Positions 7,975-16,220 of a DNA stretch of 35,767 nucleotides are shown piece after piece (within the stretch, counting starts at the first letter, position 1; the number at the start of each line of letters is the position of its first letter). The translations under genes and the position numbers were made by a program. This DNA comes from an uncultured Geobacter sp. (GTDB lineage Bacteria > Desulfobacterota > Desulfuromonadia > Geobacterales > DSM-12255), in the NCBI GenBank assembly GCA_937860145.1, contig CALMBF010000157.1, positions 1-35,767 of the forward strand, given 5' to 3'. The notes under the pieces were generated by a model. The model made no database searches, was not told the DNA's origin, and was given only the letters and a program-made list of their open reading frames with translations.

Positions 7975-8009
7975 GCCCGGGGTGTTGCGTGTCTGTACCC
8001 CGGGCTTTT
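7975..8009 (+). terminator. Rho-independent terminator after the lipoprotein gene
   Basis: GCCCGGGGT (7975-7983) pairs perfectly with ACCCCGGGC (7997-8005) around a 13-base loop and is followed at once by TTTT. It begins 18 bases after the stop codon and separates the lipoprotein gene from the ParB-like gene. Confidence 0.75.
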
Positions 8010-8068
8010 CTGTGCCCGGGATGTGCCGGTTCGACCATGGTCCGGCTGGAGAAACAGGAGGAGCAGGT

Positions 8069-8902
8069 ATGTCGCAACTGAGTCTGTTCGGATCACCGGA
8101 GGGTGCCGAGTCGCCCCAAACCACGGCACGCGGTGCTGTTGTCAAGGGGAAACTGTATGAACTCAATCTGTCACAGCTCAAGGCCGATCCCGCTCAGCCG
8201 CGCAAATACTTCGATGAGCAGGCATTGACGGAGTTGCAGTCATCCATTGCCCGGCATGGTGTGTTGCAACCTATCCTGGTCCGGAAGGGGAGCGGGGGGG
8301 CCTACGTCATCGTCTCAGGTGAACGGCGCTACAAGGCGGCCGTGCTCGCCGGCCTGTCGGCCATCCCGGCCATACTCACGGACGGAAACCCCGCCGAGAT
8401 TTCCATCATAGAAAACCTCTTGAGGGAAAACCTCACCGCCATCGAGGAGGCTGAAGCCATTGAGCAGCTGCGGAGTCTTAACGGGTATCAACTGGGTGAT
8501 CTCGGCGTCATCCTGGGGAAGGCGATCTCCACACTTTCGGAAATCCTGTCCCTCAACAGGCTTCCCGATGAGGTAAAGGATGATTGCCGCAAGGATCCCC
8601 GAACCGCACGGGGGGTGCTGGTCGAGATCGCCCGTCAGCGTGACCCCGCACGGATGATCTCACTGTACCGGAAATGCAAGGAGAACGGCCTGACACGGGG
8701 TGAAATCAGAAAGAACAACGCCAGGCCCCGGAAGATGAAGGCACCCGTGAACCTCGGATTTCTTTCGGTCTGCAGCGAGAAGATCGACTCCATCGACCTG
8801 GAGATGATGGGGGGTGAGCAGAAGGACGCCCTGCGTGGGGAGCTTGAGAAACTGCGCGGTGTTGTCGCGCAGAAACTGAGGAAACTCAAGGGTAACGCCT
8901 GA
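8069..8902 (+). CDS. orphan ParB/Spo0J-family DNA-binding protein
   Basis: The 277-residue protein has a ParB N-terminal (CTPase-type) domain: LKADPAQPRKYFDEQALTEL, then QPILVRK, the signature GERRYKAAVLAGLSAIPAI, and the ENLLRENLTAIEEAEA helix. A ParB-type helix-turn-helix follows (YQLGDLGVILGKAISTLSEILSLNRLPDEV). The C-terminal 60 residues are basic and charged (coiled-coil-like LRGELEKLRGVVAQKLRKLKG). Chromosome or plasmid ParB normally follows parA; no ParA is present, so this is more likely a KorB/Noc-like regulator or a solitary homologue. The ATG at 8069 has AGGAGG upstream; the in-frame extension upstream overlaps the terminator and is rejected. Target sites are unknown. Confidence 0.88.
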   Translation: MSQLSLFGSPEGAESPQTTARGAVVKGKLYELNLSQLKADPAQPRKYFDEQALTELQSSIARHGVLQPILVRKGSGGAYVIVSGERRYKAAVLAGLSAIPAILTDGNPAEISIIENLLRENLTAIEEAEAIEQLRSLNGYQLGDLGVILGKAISTLSEILSLNRLPDEVKDDCRKDPRTARGVLVEIARQRDPARMISLYRKCKENGLTRGEIRKNNARPRKMKAPVNLGFLSVCSEKIDSIDLEMMGGEQKDALRGELEKLRGVVAQKLRKLKGNA

Positions 8903-8918
8903 CTTCGGCGCGCCGAAG
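8903..8918. terminator. GC-rich palindrome between convergent genes
   Basis: CTTCGGCGCGCCGAAG is a perfect 16-base palindrome immediately after the ParB-like stop codon, in the short gap before the convergent M23 peptidase gene. It could be a bidirectional terminator hairpin, though no T run follows, or a protein-binding site. Confidence 0.35.
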
Positions 8919-8955
8919 AGGGGGGTGCTGACTGGTCGGAAAACGGTATCTCCGC

Positions 8956-9684
8956 TCAGCGCATGTTAGAAAAGACGATGGTCCCGTCGACCTGCAGGTA
9001 GCGTTTGATGGGGGCAGTGGCCACGGTGCTCGGCTGCTGGTTGACCGCGTTTCCGGGCATGAATTCCGATGTGATGTTTATGCCGCTCCGCCAGGCTTCG
9101 AAATGGAGGTGGGGACCGGTCGCGCGACCGGTCGATCCGGTCAGTGCGATGACGCTGCCCGTATCCACCGTATCCCCTTCATATACGCTGTTGCTGGCAT
9201 GGTGTGCGTACACCGTCACCATGCCGCCGCCATGGTCCAGGATGACCGTGTTGCCGTACCCTTTCCTCCACCCGCTGTAGATGACGGTTCCCGGGGCGAC
9301 CGGTTTGACCGGTGTGCCCGTGGGTGCGGCGATGTCCAGGCCGTTATGGTGTTTCAGTTTGCCGTCAAAGGGGTCGTTCCGCATACCCGCGGGGGAGGTG
9401 ATCCGCCCCTGGATGGGCAGAATCCTGGCATTGTCGCCATGTTCCCCAGTCTGGTTGACGGCACCGGCCTTGGGAAGATCCGGTTGTCCGGTGAGCTTCG
9501 CGCCGCTTCGGTGGACCGGGCGGCTCCGCTGTTCCTTCTGCACCAGCTGGAACCCCTTGTTCCGGGGGGAGTCGGTGAAGGAGACAACGTCATCATCCCC
9601 GTCGTGGCGGTAGATATCCGCCCGGCAAGCCGAGGCAGCAAGGATGATGCAACATATGGTCAGCGTGCAGGATGCTCGTTTCAT
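8956..9684 (-). CDS. M23-family (LytM-type) murein endopeptidase with DUF4124-like N-terminus
   Basis: The 242-residue secreted protein begins with a signal peptide with possible lipobox (ILAASAC, Cys20). A short DUF4124-like segment follows (DIYRHDGDDDVVSFTDSP), often seen before envelope enzymes. Residues about 95-200 are a peptidase M23 domain: HHNGLDIAAP gives the zinc ligands of the HxxxD motif (His113, Asp117), YAHHAS the catalytic His, and GPHLHFEAW the HxH ligand (His194). All expected zinc and catalytic residues are present, so it is probably an active cell-wall endopeptidase. The C-terminal 45 residues contain a second short strand motif (YLQVDGTIVFSNMR) similar to the N-terminal DUF4124 segment. 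It runs convergent to the ParB-like gene. Confidence 0.92.
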   Translation of the reverse strand: MKRASCTLTICCIILAASACRADIYRHDGDDDVVSFTDSPRNKGFQLVQKEQRSRPVHRSGAKLTGQPDLPKAGAVNQTGEHGDNARILPIQGRITSPAGMRNDPFDGKLKHHNGLDIAAPTGTPVKPVAPGTVIYSGWRKGYGNTVILDHGGGMVTVYAHHASNSVYEGDTVDTGSVIALTGSTGRATGPHLHFEAWRSGINITSEFMPGNAVNQQPSTVATAPIKRYLQVDGTIVFSNMR

Positions 9685-9842
9685 GGCCAGCTCTGTACCG
9701 TTTTCGATCTGGTTCGCCGCACCACGATAGCATGATGCGCTCGATCAGGCAATCCGCTTCGCTCCGCCCCCCCTCGGTTCCACGAATCCTCCCGATGTCA
9801 GGGATGCCACCCTTGAACACGCCTCAGCGTCGAATCTGCCCG

Positions 9843-9865
9843 TTATCAACCGCACCTGTTGATAA
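9843..9865. promoter_or_regulatory. perfect inverted repeat TTATCAAC-N7-GTTGATAA
   Basis: Two 8-base arms face each other across 7 bases, a geometry typical of a dimeric helix-turn-helix operator. The half-site GTTGATAA recurs in part at about 10036 (GTTGATAAC). It lies between the M23 peptidase gene and the lipid cluster; which gene it controls is not clear. Confidence 0.4.
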
Positions 9866-9920
9866 GAGGCCCTGATCTGTGGATAAACGGCATATTCCTT
9901 CGTGTTATCTGCTACTTTTC

Positions 9921-9947
9921 CGCACTGCACAAGGAGTGGGCAGTGCG
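9921..9947. repeat. short hairpin CGCACTGC/GCAGTGCG
   Basis: CGCACTGC (9921-9928) pairs with GCAGTGCG (9940-9947) around 11 bases. The left arm overlaps one of two copies of CACTGCAC in the region. It may be an operator or a weak hairpin; there is no T run. Confidence 0.3.
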
Positions 9948-10066
9948 TGTAACGTGCCGTAATTCCATGTCAATACTTATTTGGGCCACTGCACGAAATA
10001 TTTTCTCGCAGTTAGCACTTCATCCGCTGCTTTAAGTTGATAACTCGGTGATTTCCCAGACGGATT

Positions 10067-10170
10067 GGCAGGATGCCCGGCTTCACGGCCTTTCGATGAC
10101 CGGTGTGGTGCCCGTGCCCCTTCACATCGGAACCCGCGGCTTTCCCGCCGCCACATCGCCTGAAGCCGGG
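10067..10170. other. candidate structured RNA element, orientation uncertain
   Basis: CCCGGCTTCA (10076-10085) pairs perfectly with TGAAGCCGGG (10161-10170), with GGC/GCC continuing the stem inward. The interior contains another hairpin, GCGGC-TTTCCC-GCCGC (10136-10151). On the minus strand, 10067-10083 reads AAGCCGGGCATCCTGCC, which resembles the B12 box of cobalamin riboswitches, but the remaining conserved parts are not convincing and the length is short. It could also be a palindromic intergenic repeat. Confidence 0.3.
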
Positions 10171-10181
10171 TGTAATGCATC

Positions 10182-10209
10182 TTGACACGCAGATGCACAA
10201 TGATGTAAA
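10182..10209 (+). promoter_or_regulatory. putative sigma70 promoter of the lipid cluster
   Basis: A consensus TTGACA -35 box (10182-10187) is followed after 16 bases by TGTAAA (10204-10209, 4 of 6 matches, AT-rich surroundings). It would give a leader of roughly 95 bases before the FabG-like start at 10312 and is the best candidate for driving the long plus-strand cluster. Confidence 0.5.
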
Positions 10210-10311
10210 TTTTTCTATTTACTGAGCATTGCAACTGACTGGAAATACGTGGTTTGTGCGCAGCAGTATGGTTCCGTTACCGCACCACGGGCAGGGAGAC
10301 AGTACATTCTC

Positions 10312-11046
10312 ATGGGAACGACCGGTAACAGAATTGCGCTGGTAGTCGGCGGCAGTCGCGGCATAGGCCGCGCCATAGCACTGAAACTGGCTGCATCGGG
10401 TTTTGATATCTGGCTTACCTACAAGGGTAACCACGAAGCGGCGGCATCGACCAGGGCCGAGATCGAGGCGACCGGAAGGGTTTGCGAAACGATCCCCTTC
10501 GATGTCGCGAGTTTTGCCGAAACGGAAGCGGCACTCCTCCCCCGTCTGGAAAACGCTACCCCGGACGTGATGGTCTATAATTCGGGGATTGCCCGGGATA
10601 ATCTTCTCATGTGGATGTCCCCGGAAGAGTGGCATTCGGTCGTCTCCACCAATCTTGACGGTTTTTTCAATGTCACCAGACAGATTGTCTTTGCCATGCT
10701 CAAGGCCAAGAGGGGGCGGATCGTGGTTATCTCCTCCACGTCGGGACAGGTGGGGCAGGCAGGCCAGGTCAACTACTCCGCATCAAAGGCCGGTCTCATC
10801 GGCGCTGCCAAGGCTCTTGCCCGAGAGGTGGGCAAAAAGAACATCCTTGTGAATGTGGTTGCCCCCGGTTTCATCGAAACCGAGATGACGGCGGAAATCC
10901 CCGCGGAACAGGTACTGCCCCTCATTCCCCTCAACCGGGTCGGTCGGTCAGAGGAGGTTGCCTCGCTGGTCGATTTTCTCTGTACCGAGCCGAACATGTA
11001 CATCCACGGTCAGGTCATCGGTGTCAACGGCGGCCTGGCGATGTAA
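10312..11046 (+). CDS. FabG-like 3-oxoacyl-[ACP] reductase
   Basis: This 244-residue short-chain dehydrogenase should reduce beta-ketoacyl-ACP to 3-hydroxyacyl-ACP with NADPH in the chain-extension cycle. The Rossmann motif GGSRGIG is at residues 13-19, followed by NSG (90-92), catalytic Asn114, Ser142 in ISSTSG, Tyr155 and Lys159 in YSASKAG, and the C-terminal HGQVIGVNGGLAM typical of FabG. All catalytic residues are present. The ATG at 10312 puts the first beta strand at the usual distance; an in-frame GTG at 10249 adds 21 residues without family similarity. It is the first gene of the cluster and the only ketoreductase in the window. It resembles the ketoreductase (ApeQ role) of aryl polyene clusters. 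Confidence 0.93.
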   Translation: MGTTGNRIALVVGGSRGIGRAIALKLAASGFDIWLTYKGNHEAAASTRAEIEATGRVCETIPFDVASFAETEAALLPRLENATPDVMVYNSGIARDNLLMWMSPEEWHSVVSTNLDGFFNVTRQIVFAMLKAKRGRIVVISSTSGQVGQAGQVNYSASKAGLIGAAKALAREVGKKNILVNVVAPGFIETEMTAEIPAEQVLPLIPLNRVGRSEEVASLVDFLCTEPNMYIHGQVIGVNGGLAM

Positions 11047-11125
11047 GCTGGCTAGAAAAATCATTTATTATCAACCTGTTGGCAGACAGTAGTACATGTT
11101 CTGCTGTAACATATTCCGGCGGTAT

Positions 11126-12619
11126 ATGAAAAGGTACGACAACATCGTAGTCGGGAGCGGAATCAGTGGCCTGACCATGACCCTGCTATTGGCCATGAAC
11201 GGCCGCAGGGTCCTCCTCCTGGAAAAAGGGACGCACATCGGTGGCTCACTCTGCCGTTTCCGCAAGGGACAGCTCTCCTTCGACACGGGGTTCCACTTCA
11301 CCGGAGGGCTGAACGACGGGGGGATCCTGGCCGATATCCTCGGCCTGCTCGGCTTGCGGGACATGATCGAGCCGCTCTTTATCGAGGATTCGAGCGAAAA
11401 CCGTTTCATCTTCGAGTCGACAGGCCGCTCCTTCGAGCATCCGGTGGGATTCGCCAATGTGAAGGCCAGATTCCGGGAGTACTTCCCGTCGGAGTCGACG
11501 GCTATCGATGCCTATTTCGACGCGGTGCAGTCGGTCTGCAGCAGGACCCCGTCCCTCAACATCCATGACAACCTGATTGCCCCCCCCAACCTCGAGGAGG
11601 ATTACATCTCCCTGGACGCCGTCCTCAAGGAGATGACCCCCGATCCGCTCCTCCGTGGCCTGCTCTCCGGGTATGCCATGTGTTACGGTGTGCGCCCCGA
11701 CGAAGTCTCTTTTGCCAACCACTGCCGGATGGTGCAGAACTTCTATGAGTCGATCGCTTTCGTCAGGGACGGTGGCGACGGTTTTATCCACGCCTTCAAG
11801 GAGAAGTTCAAGGGGTATGAGGTTGATATCCGCTGTAGCACGACAATTGCCGAGCTTGCCGAGGTAAGCGACAGCCGGGTGCACCGGTTCGTTCTCAGCA
11901 CCGGTGAGGAGGTGAGTGCCGACTCCTGCGTTTTCACCATCCACCCGTCCCAGGTCCTCTCTCTGCTGCCGGAAAAGCAGTACAGTCGTGCCTTTGCCAG
12001 CAGGGTGAACGGCTTCGAACCATCGGCGGGTTTCTTCTCCCTCTTCGCTCGTCTCAAGCCCGGGGCGGCGAGCAGAACAAAAAGCTCCATCGTTTCGCTC
12101 TTCCCCGACCCGGACGTGAACAATCTCCTCGACCCTGAGTGGGGCGGGACTCCCGCCCTGGTCATCATCACGTCTCCCGATGCCCCTGACCCGGACGGGG
12201 GGAAGGGTATCTGCATTTTGGAGCCATCCTTTCCCCGACATGTGGCACAGTGGAGCGATTCCCGTCTGGGCAGCCGGCCCGAGGGGTATCGTGAGTACAA
12301 GGAGCGGCGGGTGTCCGCGATCCGGGAACATCTCTGCTCCGTCTTCCCCCATTACCTGGAGGGGTTGGAGATTCTCGATGCTGGCTCCATGCTGACCTAC
12401 AAGGATTACCTCAACTCGCCCGACGGCAGCGCCTACGGGGTGAAGCAGAAGATGCGCCAGTTCAACATGATCGGCAGGCTGCCGCTTCATAACCTCTATG
12501 CCGCCGGGCAGAGCGCGCTCCTTCCGGGGGTGATCGGCGCCATGATGTCGTCCCTCATCGTGGGGCGCTCCGTGCTGGGGAAGGACGAGTACGGCAGGTT
12601 TCTCGGGAGGGCCGCATGA
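11126..12619 (+). CDS. CrtISO/phytoene-desaturase-like FAD-dependent oxidoreductase
   Basis: The 497-residue enzyme has an N-terminal dinucleotide fold (YDNIVVGSGISGLTMTLLLA, then VLLLEKG, then GGSLCRF) and the C-terminal FAD signature LYAAGQSALLPGVIGAMMSSLIVGRSVLG. The segment FDTGFHFTGGL near residue 65 resembles the carotenoid isomerase/retinol saturase branch rather than classical CrtI. Members isomerise, reduce or desaturate polyene chains, so it may act on the double bonds of the cluster's product (inference). Desaturase-like genes also occur in gene sets proposed for ladderane lipids. ATG at 11126 was preferred to one at 11096 because the fold starts immediately, but neither has a strong ribosome site. 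Its stop overlaps the next start (ATGA). Confidence 0.9.
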   Translation: MKRYDNIVVGSGISGLTMTLLLAMNGRRVLLLEKGTHIGGSLCRFRKGQLSFDTGFHFTGGLNDGGILADILGLLGLRDMIEPLFIEDSSENRFIFESTGRSFEHPVGFANVKARFREYFPSESTAIDAYFDAVQSVCSRTPSLNIHDNLIAPPNLEEDYISLDAVLKEMTPDPLLRGLLSGYAMCYGVRPDEVSFANHCRMVQNFYESIAFVRDGGDGFIHAFKEKFKGYEVDIRCSTTIAELAEVSDSRVHRFVLSTGEEVSADSCVFTIHPSQVLSLLPEKQYSRAFASRVNGFEPSAGFFSLFARLKPGAASRTKSSIVSLFPDPDVNNLLDPEWGGTPALVIITSPDAPDPDGGKGICILEPSFPRHVAQWSDSRLGSRPEGYREYKERRVSAIREHLCSVFPHYLEGLEILDAGSMLTYKDYLNSPDGSAYGVKQKMRQFNMIGRLPLHNLYAAGQSALLPGVIGAMMSSLIVGRSVLGKDEYGRFLGRAA

Positions 12620-13842
12620 AACTGAACCGGGTCGTCATATCCGGCCTGGGGGTCGTGTCACCCTTTGGCAACGGAGTTTCCGCCCTGATGCACGGACTGC
12701 GTGAAGGGCGGAGCGCGGTCAGGTACATGGAGGGGTGGGATCAGTACATCGGCCTGCAGAGCATGCTCGGGGCACCGGTCGAGATGGTCGACGAAAAGCG
12801 GATCCCGCGGCAGAAGCGGCGCTCCATGGGAAGGATGAGCATCTTCGCCGCCCAGGCTGCCGACGAGGCAGTGGCTGATGCGGGCATTTCCCTCGACAGG
12901 GAGGACCTCTGGCGGGTCGGCTGCGTCATCGGGTCGACCATGGGAAGCGCCAAGAGCATCAACGATGCCTTTGAAACCATGCTGCCGGACAGGGACCTGA
13001 GCCGTCTCAACTCGACCATGTTCTTCCAGTGCATGTCACACACCGCCGCGGTCAATACCGCCCAGTATCTCGGCCTGGTGGGGACGGTCATGGCTCCGGC
13101 GGCGGCCTGCGCTTCGGCGCTTCACTCCATCGGGACCGCCTATGACCTGATCCGCCTCGGCAGGCAGGACATCATCCTCTGCGGCGGGGCCGAGGAGTTG
13201 CACCCGACGGTCACCGGCTCCTTCGATATCCTCTTTGCCACCTCCACCCGTTACAACGCCACCCCCTCACTGTCACCTCGTCCCTTCGACCGGGAGCGGG
13301 ACGGCCTGGTGTGCGGCGAGGGGTGCGGCATCCTGGTGCTGGAGGAGTATGAACGGGCCGTCAGGCGCGGTGCACGTATCTACGCAGAGGTCTGCGGTTA
13401 TTCCACCACCGCCAACGGACTGCACGTGAGCCAGTCCAACCGTGATTCCATGGTCGCGTGCATGAAGCAGGCCTTGAGCGAGGCGGGATCGGCCCTGTCC
13501 GACATCGACTACATCAACGCCCATGCCACGGCCACCATCCAGGGGGACATGGAGGAGGCTGAGGCGATTCGCGACCTGTTTGGTGACACCGCCCCGGTCA
13601 GCAGCCTCAAGGGGTATTTCGGCCACACCCTCGGCGCTTCCGGTGCCATCGAGACGGCGGCCACCCTGAAAATGATGGAAGAGGGGGTCATATACCCGAC
13701 CCGCAACCTGGAGCATGTGGCCGATGACTGTGCCGGCATCCGTCACGTCTTTGAACCGGAAGCACGGAAGGTCACCACCATGCTGAAAAACGGCTTTGCC
13801 TTCGGCGGCATCAACGCAGCCCTCGTCTGTCGCACAATCTGA
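12616..13842 (+). CDS. beta-ketoacyl-ACP synthase (FabF-type), Cys-His-His intact
   Basis: This 408-residue condensing enzyme extends an acyl chain with malonyl-ACP. The nucleophile is Cys165 in PAAACASALHS, and the two histidines are His303 in NAHATATIQGD and His337 in KGYFGHTLGASG. The loop NAHATAT replaces the usual NAHGTST, a small but unusual change beside the active site. The GFAFGGINAALV motif closes the fold. Start ATG overlaps the desaturase stop, showing translational coupling. It is followed by an ACP gene 21 bases on. It is one of three full catalytic ketosynthases in the window, and its partner subunit cannot be deduced. Confidence 0.94.
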   Translation: MKLNRVVISGLGVVSPFGNGVSALMHGLREGRSAVRYMEGWDQYIGLQSMLGAPVEMVDEKRIPRQKRRSMGRMSIFAAQAADEAVADAGISLDREDLWRVGCVIGSTMGSAKSINDAFETMLPDRDLSRLNSTMFFQCMSHTAAVNTAQYLGLVGTVMAPAAACASALHSIGTAYDLIRLGRQDIILCGGAEELHPTVTGSFDILFATSTRYNATPSLSPRPFDRERDGLVCGEGCGILVLEEYERAVRRGARIYAEVCGYSTTANGLHVSQSNRDSMVACMKQALSEAGSALSDIDYINAHATATIQGDMEEAEAIRDLFGDTAPVSSLKGYFGHTLGASGAIETAATLKMMEEGVIYPTRNLEHVADDCAGIRHVFEPEARKVTTMLKNGFAFGGINAALVCRTI

Positions 13843-13863
13843 CCACGTATCCAGGAGGATGTC

Positions 13864-14121
13864 ATGACCGAACAGGAGATCATCGACCGTACCAACAAGG
13901 TCTTCGAGGAATCCTTTGAGATAGAACCCGAGCGGCTCGTCCCCGAGGCGCATATCTTCGCCGACCTGGGGCTCGACAGTCTGGACATCGTCGACCTGAT
14001 CGTGGCGCTGCAGACGAGTTTCGGCGTCAAGATCCGCACCGATGAAAAGGTCCGGGAGATCAGGACCCTTGGGGATGTGTACCGCTTCATATCGGCGATC
14101 AAGAACGGCGGACAGGAGTGA
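13864..14121 (+). CDS. acyl carrier protein
   Basis: The 85-residue acidic protein carries the growing chain on a phosphopantetheine arm attached to Ser39 in LGLDSLDIVDLIVAL. It has the ACP four-helix pattern (EIIDRTNKVFEESF, then the DSLD helix, then TLGDVYRFISAI). An ideal AGGAGG lies before the ATG. It lies directly after a ketosynthase and before a PlsC-type acyltransferase, which may use this ACP as donor. A second, divergent ACP is encoded at 32650-32934. Confidence 0.95.
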   Translation: MTEQEIIDRTNKVFEESFEIEPERLVPEAHIFADLGLDSLDIVDLIVALQTSFGVKIRTDEKVREIRTLGDVYRFISAIKNGGQE

Positions 14122-14131
14122 ATCGTCTCCG

Positions 14132-14884
14132 ATGCTGCGGCGCTTGATGCTTTACCTTTTCAACGCGTATTTCTACGCACTGTTCCTGCTCAGTGCGGTG
14201 ACCATGATCCCGCTCCTCACGCTCTATGTGGCATGTACCAGGCCGTTCACCACCCATCGCGCCGCCATGAAGAGATTCCGGCGCGCCATGGTCTGGTGGG
14301 GGAGGGCGGTCGCCCTGATACCCTGGCCGTTCATCAGAATTCGGTATGAGCTGGCCGGTGAGAACGATACAGGCCGGCCGTTCATCTTCATCTGCAACCA
14401 CCGGTCGGCGGTTGATGCTTTTCTCATGGGGGTGCTCCCCCACGAGTTCGTCGAGATCGTCAATGACTGGCCGTTCCGCATCCCTGTCCTCGGCTTCTAT
14501 GCCAGGTACGCAGCGTTCCTGAACATCCGGAACATGGACCATGGCGCATTCGTCTCCAAGGCCGTGCGGCTGCTGCGGGAGGGGGTGTCCATCGTCTTCT
14601 TCCCCGAGGGGACGAGGTCGCCCGGGAAAGGGATGGGGAGTTTCCACGGCACCGCATTCCGCCTGGCACTTGAAACCGGGACCTCGATCATTCCGCTCTG
14701 CATCACCGGCAACGAGATCGTCATGCCCAAGGGTTCGCCCCTGCTGCACCCCGGCACCATACGAGTCCGGCAGCTGCCGGCGGTATCCGGGGCGGAGTAT
14801 GCAGGTCTGAACCACTTCACCCTGAAGAACAGGATTCGAGAGATGATGGAAAAGGAGTTACACCACATGGAGGGTGGCATATGA
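14132..14884 (+). CDS. PlsC-type 1-acyl-glycerol-phosphate acyltransferase homologue
   Basis: The 250-residue membrane-bound acyltransferase has an N-terminal hydrophobic helix (about 6-36), the HX4D catalytic motif NHRSAVD (His90, Asp95) and the acceptor motif FFPEGTRS with Glu159. It should transfer an acyl group from ACP or CoA to a hydroxyl acceptor. In a lipid cluster this may attach the product to a glycerol or sugar backbone (the ApeD-like role in aryl polyene clusters is a comparison, not proof). The ATG at 14132 begins ten bases after the ACP stop; the upstream GGAG is rather distant. Its stop overlaps the next start (ATGA). Confidence 0.92.
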   Translation: MLRRLMLYLFNAYFYALFLLSAVTMIPLLTLYVACTRPFTTHRAAMKRFRRAMVWWGRAVALIPWPFIRIRYELAGENDTGRPFIFICNHRSAVDAFLMGVLPHEFVEIVNDWPFRIPVLGFYARYAAFLNIRNMDHGAFVSKAVRLLREGVSIVFFPEGTRSPGKGMGSFHGTAFRLALETGTSIIPLCITGNEIVMPKGSPLLHPGTIRVRQLPAVSGAEYAGLNHFTLKNRIREMMEKELHHMEGGI

Positions 14885-16179
14885 CCGTCTTCACCCCCCG
14901 CCCCGGCCTCGAATTCCTCTCCCCCGACGAGATCAGAAGCGTCCAGGAAGAGCTGCTGCGCCGTCACGTCACCTATGCAGCAACCGCATCTCCCTATTAT
15001 CGCGAACTGTTCGCGCACCAGGGTATCGACCCCGCCACCGTCACCCTGGAGAGCCTGAAAAGCCTCCCCCTGACCGACAAGTCGGTCTTTTCCAGTCGCA
15101 ACAGCGAGTTTCTGGCGGTGCCCCGGGAGGCGATTGTCGATATCGTCCTCTCTTCCGGCACCACCGGCCAGCCGACCACCGTCATGTACACGGAGAGCGA
15201 CCTGCACCGCCTGACCTACAACGAGGAGATATCCTTCGCCTCGTGCGGGCTCACCGCCAGCGACACGGTGCTCCTCACCTGCACCATCGACCGCTGCTTC
15301 ATCGCCGGTCTGGCCTACTACTCCGGGGTCAGGAAGCTGGGTGCCGCGGCCATCAGGAACGGCCTGGCATCCGTGGAAAGCCACGGGGAGATCATCCGGC
15401 GCCTCAGGCCGTCGGTTCTGGTCGGGGTGCCGACCTTTCTCCTCAAGCTCGGCAGGCATCTCCTCTCCCAGGGGACCGATCCCCAGTCGGTCGGGGTCCG
15501 GAAGCTGGTCTGCATCGGCGAGCCGGTCAGGGACCGCTCCCTTGCCTTTCTCAAGGCCGGCGAAGAGCTTGAGTTCATCTGGGGGGCAAAGGTCTACTCA
15601 ACCTATGCCTCCTCCGAAACCATCACCAGTTTCTGCGAGTGTACCGCCCAGTGCGGCGGGCACCTCCACCCGGACCTGGCAGTGGTCGAGATCGTCGATG
15701 AACAGGGGTGCCCGCTCCCCTGCGGCGAGGTGGGTGAGGTGGTCGTGACCCCCCTGGGGATCGAGGGGATGCCCCTGGTCCGTTTCCGGACCGGCGACAC
15801 CGGCTTTCTCCTGGATGGTCCCTGTCTCTGCGGTCGCAACTCTGTCCGGCTGGGCCCCATCCTCGGCCGGATGAGGCAGATGATGAAGCTCAAGGGGACC
15901 ACCATCTACCCCGAATCCATTTACGCAGTCATGGATACCATCCCGGGGGTGAGCGAATATTTCGTCACCGCGTCGTCCGACTACGACCTGTCCGACCAGG
16001 TAAGGGTCTATGTCGCGGTGAACGACGGCTCCTGCAGCGAAGGGGTGATCCTGGAGAGGTTGCAGGCCGCGCTGAGGGTCCGCCCCGAGGTCATCATCAC
16101 GTCGGAGGAGACCGTCAATCGCTGGCGCAATGCCGGTAACTCCCGCAAGCTGATCCGCTTCATCGATGAAAGAAAATGA
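14881..16179 (+). CDS. AMP-forming acyl/aryl ligase, phenylacetate-CoA-ligase-like
   Basis: The 432-residue enzyme belongs to the ANL adenylating superfamily, PaaK-like branch. Visible motifs are the P-loop SSGTTGQPT (about 91-99), YASSET, RFRTGD, the hinge region GRMRQMMKLKGTTIYPESI and a C-terminal lysine in NSRKLIRF. Clustered cysteines (FCECTAQCGGH and GPCLCGR) resemble the zinc-binding loop of short aryl ligases. It should activate a carboxylic acid as acyl-AMP and pass it to CoA or an ACP; with type II PKS-like genes around, a starter-loading role is likely. PaaK relatives often use aromatic acids, suggesting an aromatic starter, but substrate specificity cannot be read from sequence by eye. 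No ammonia lyase for making a cinnamic acid is present. Confidence 0.92.
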   Translation: MTVFTPRPGLEFLSPDEIRSVQEELLRRHVTYAATASPYYRELFAHQGIDPATVTLESLKSLPLTDKSVFSSRNSEFLAVPREAIVDIVLSSGTTGQPTTVMYTESDLHRLTYNEEISFASCGLTASDTVLLTCTIDRCFIAGLAYYSGVRKLGAAAIRNGLASVESHGEIIRRLRPSVLVGVPTFLLKLGRHLLSQGTDPQSVGVRKLVCIGEPVRDRSLAFLKAGEELEFIWGAKVYSTYASSETITSFCECTAQCGGHLHPDLAVVEIVDEQGCPLPCGEVGEVVVTPLGIEGMPLVRFRTGDTGFLLDGPCLCGRNSVRLGPILGRMRQMMKLKGTTIYPESIYAVMDTIPGVSEYFVTASSDYDLSDQVRVYVAVNDGSCSEGVILERLQAALRVRPEVIITSEETVNRWRNAGNSRKLIRFIDERK

Positions 16180-16220
16180 TCTGACAAGCAGCATGGCGCA
16201 GTACTAACGAGAAAGGTTCT

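Larger units (their letters stand above)
9685..10311. other. 627-base intergenic region upstream of the lipid cluster, rich in inverted repeats
   Basis: No plausible coding gene fits here. The region separates divergent genes and holds several short symmetric elements described separately: an 8-bp palindrome at 9843-9865, a DnaA-box-like TGTGGATAA at 9878-9886, an 8-bp hairpin at 9921-9947, a larger paired structure at 10067-10170 and a candidate promoter at 10182-10209. The octamer CACTGCAC occurs at 9923-9930 and again at 9987-9994. Confidence 0.6.

Noticed and set aside
9843-9886. Chromosomal replication origin
   Set aside because: Only one consensus DnaA box, no AT-rich unwinding stretch and no dnaA, dnaN or parA nearby.
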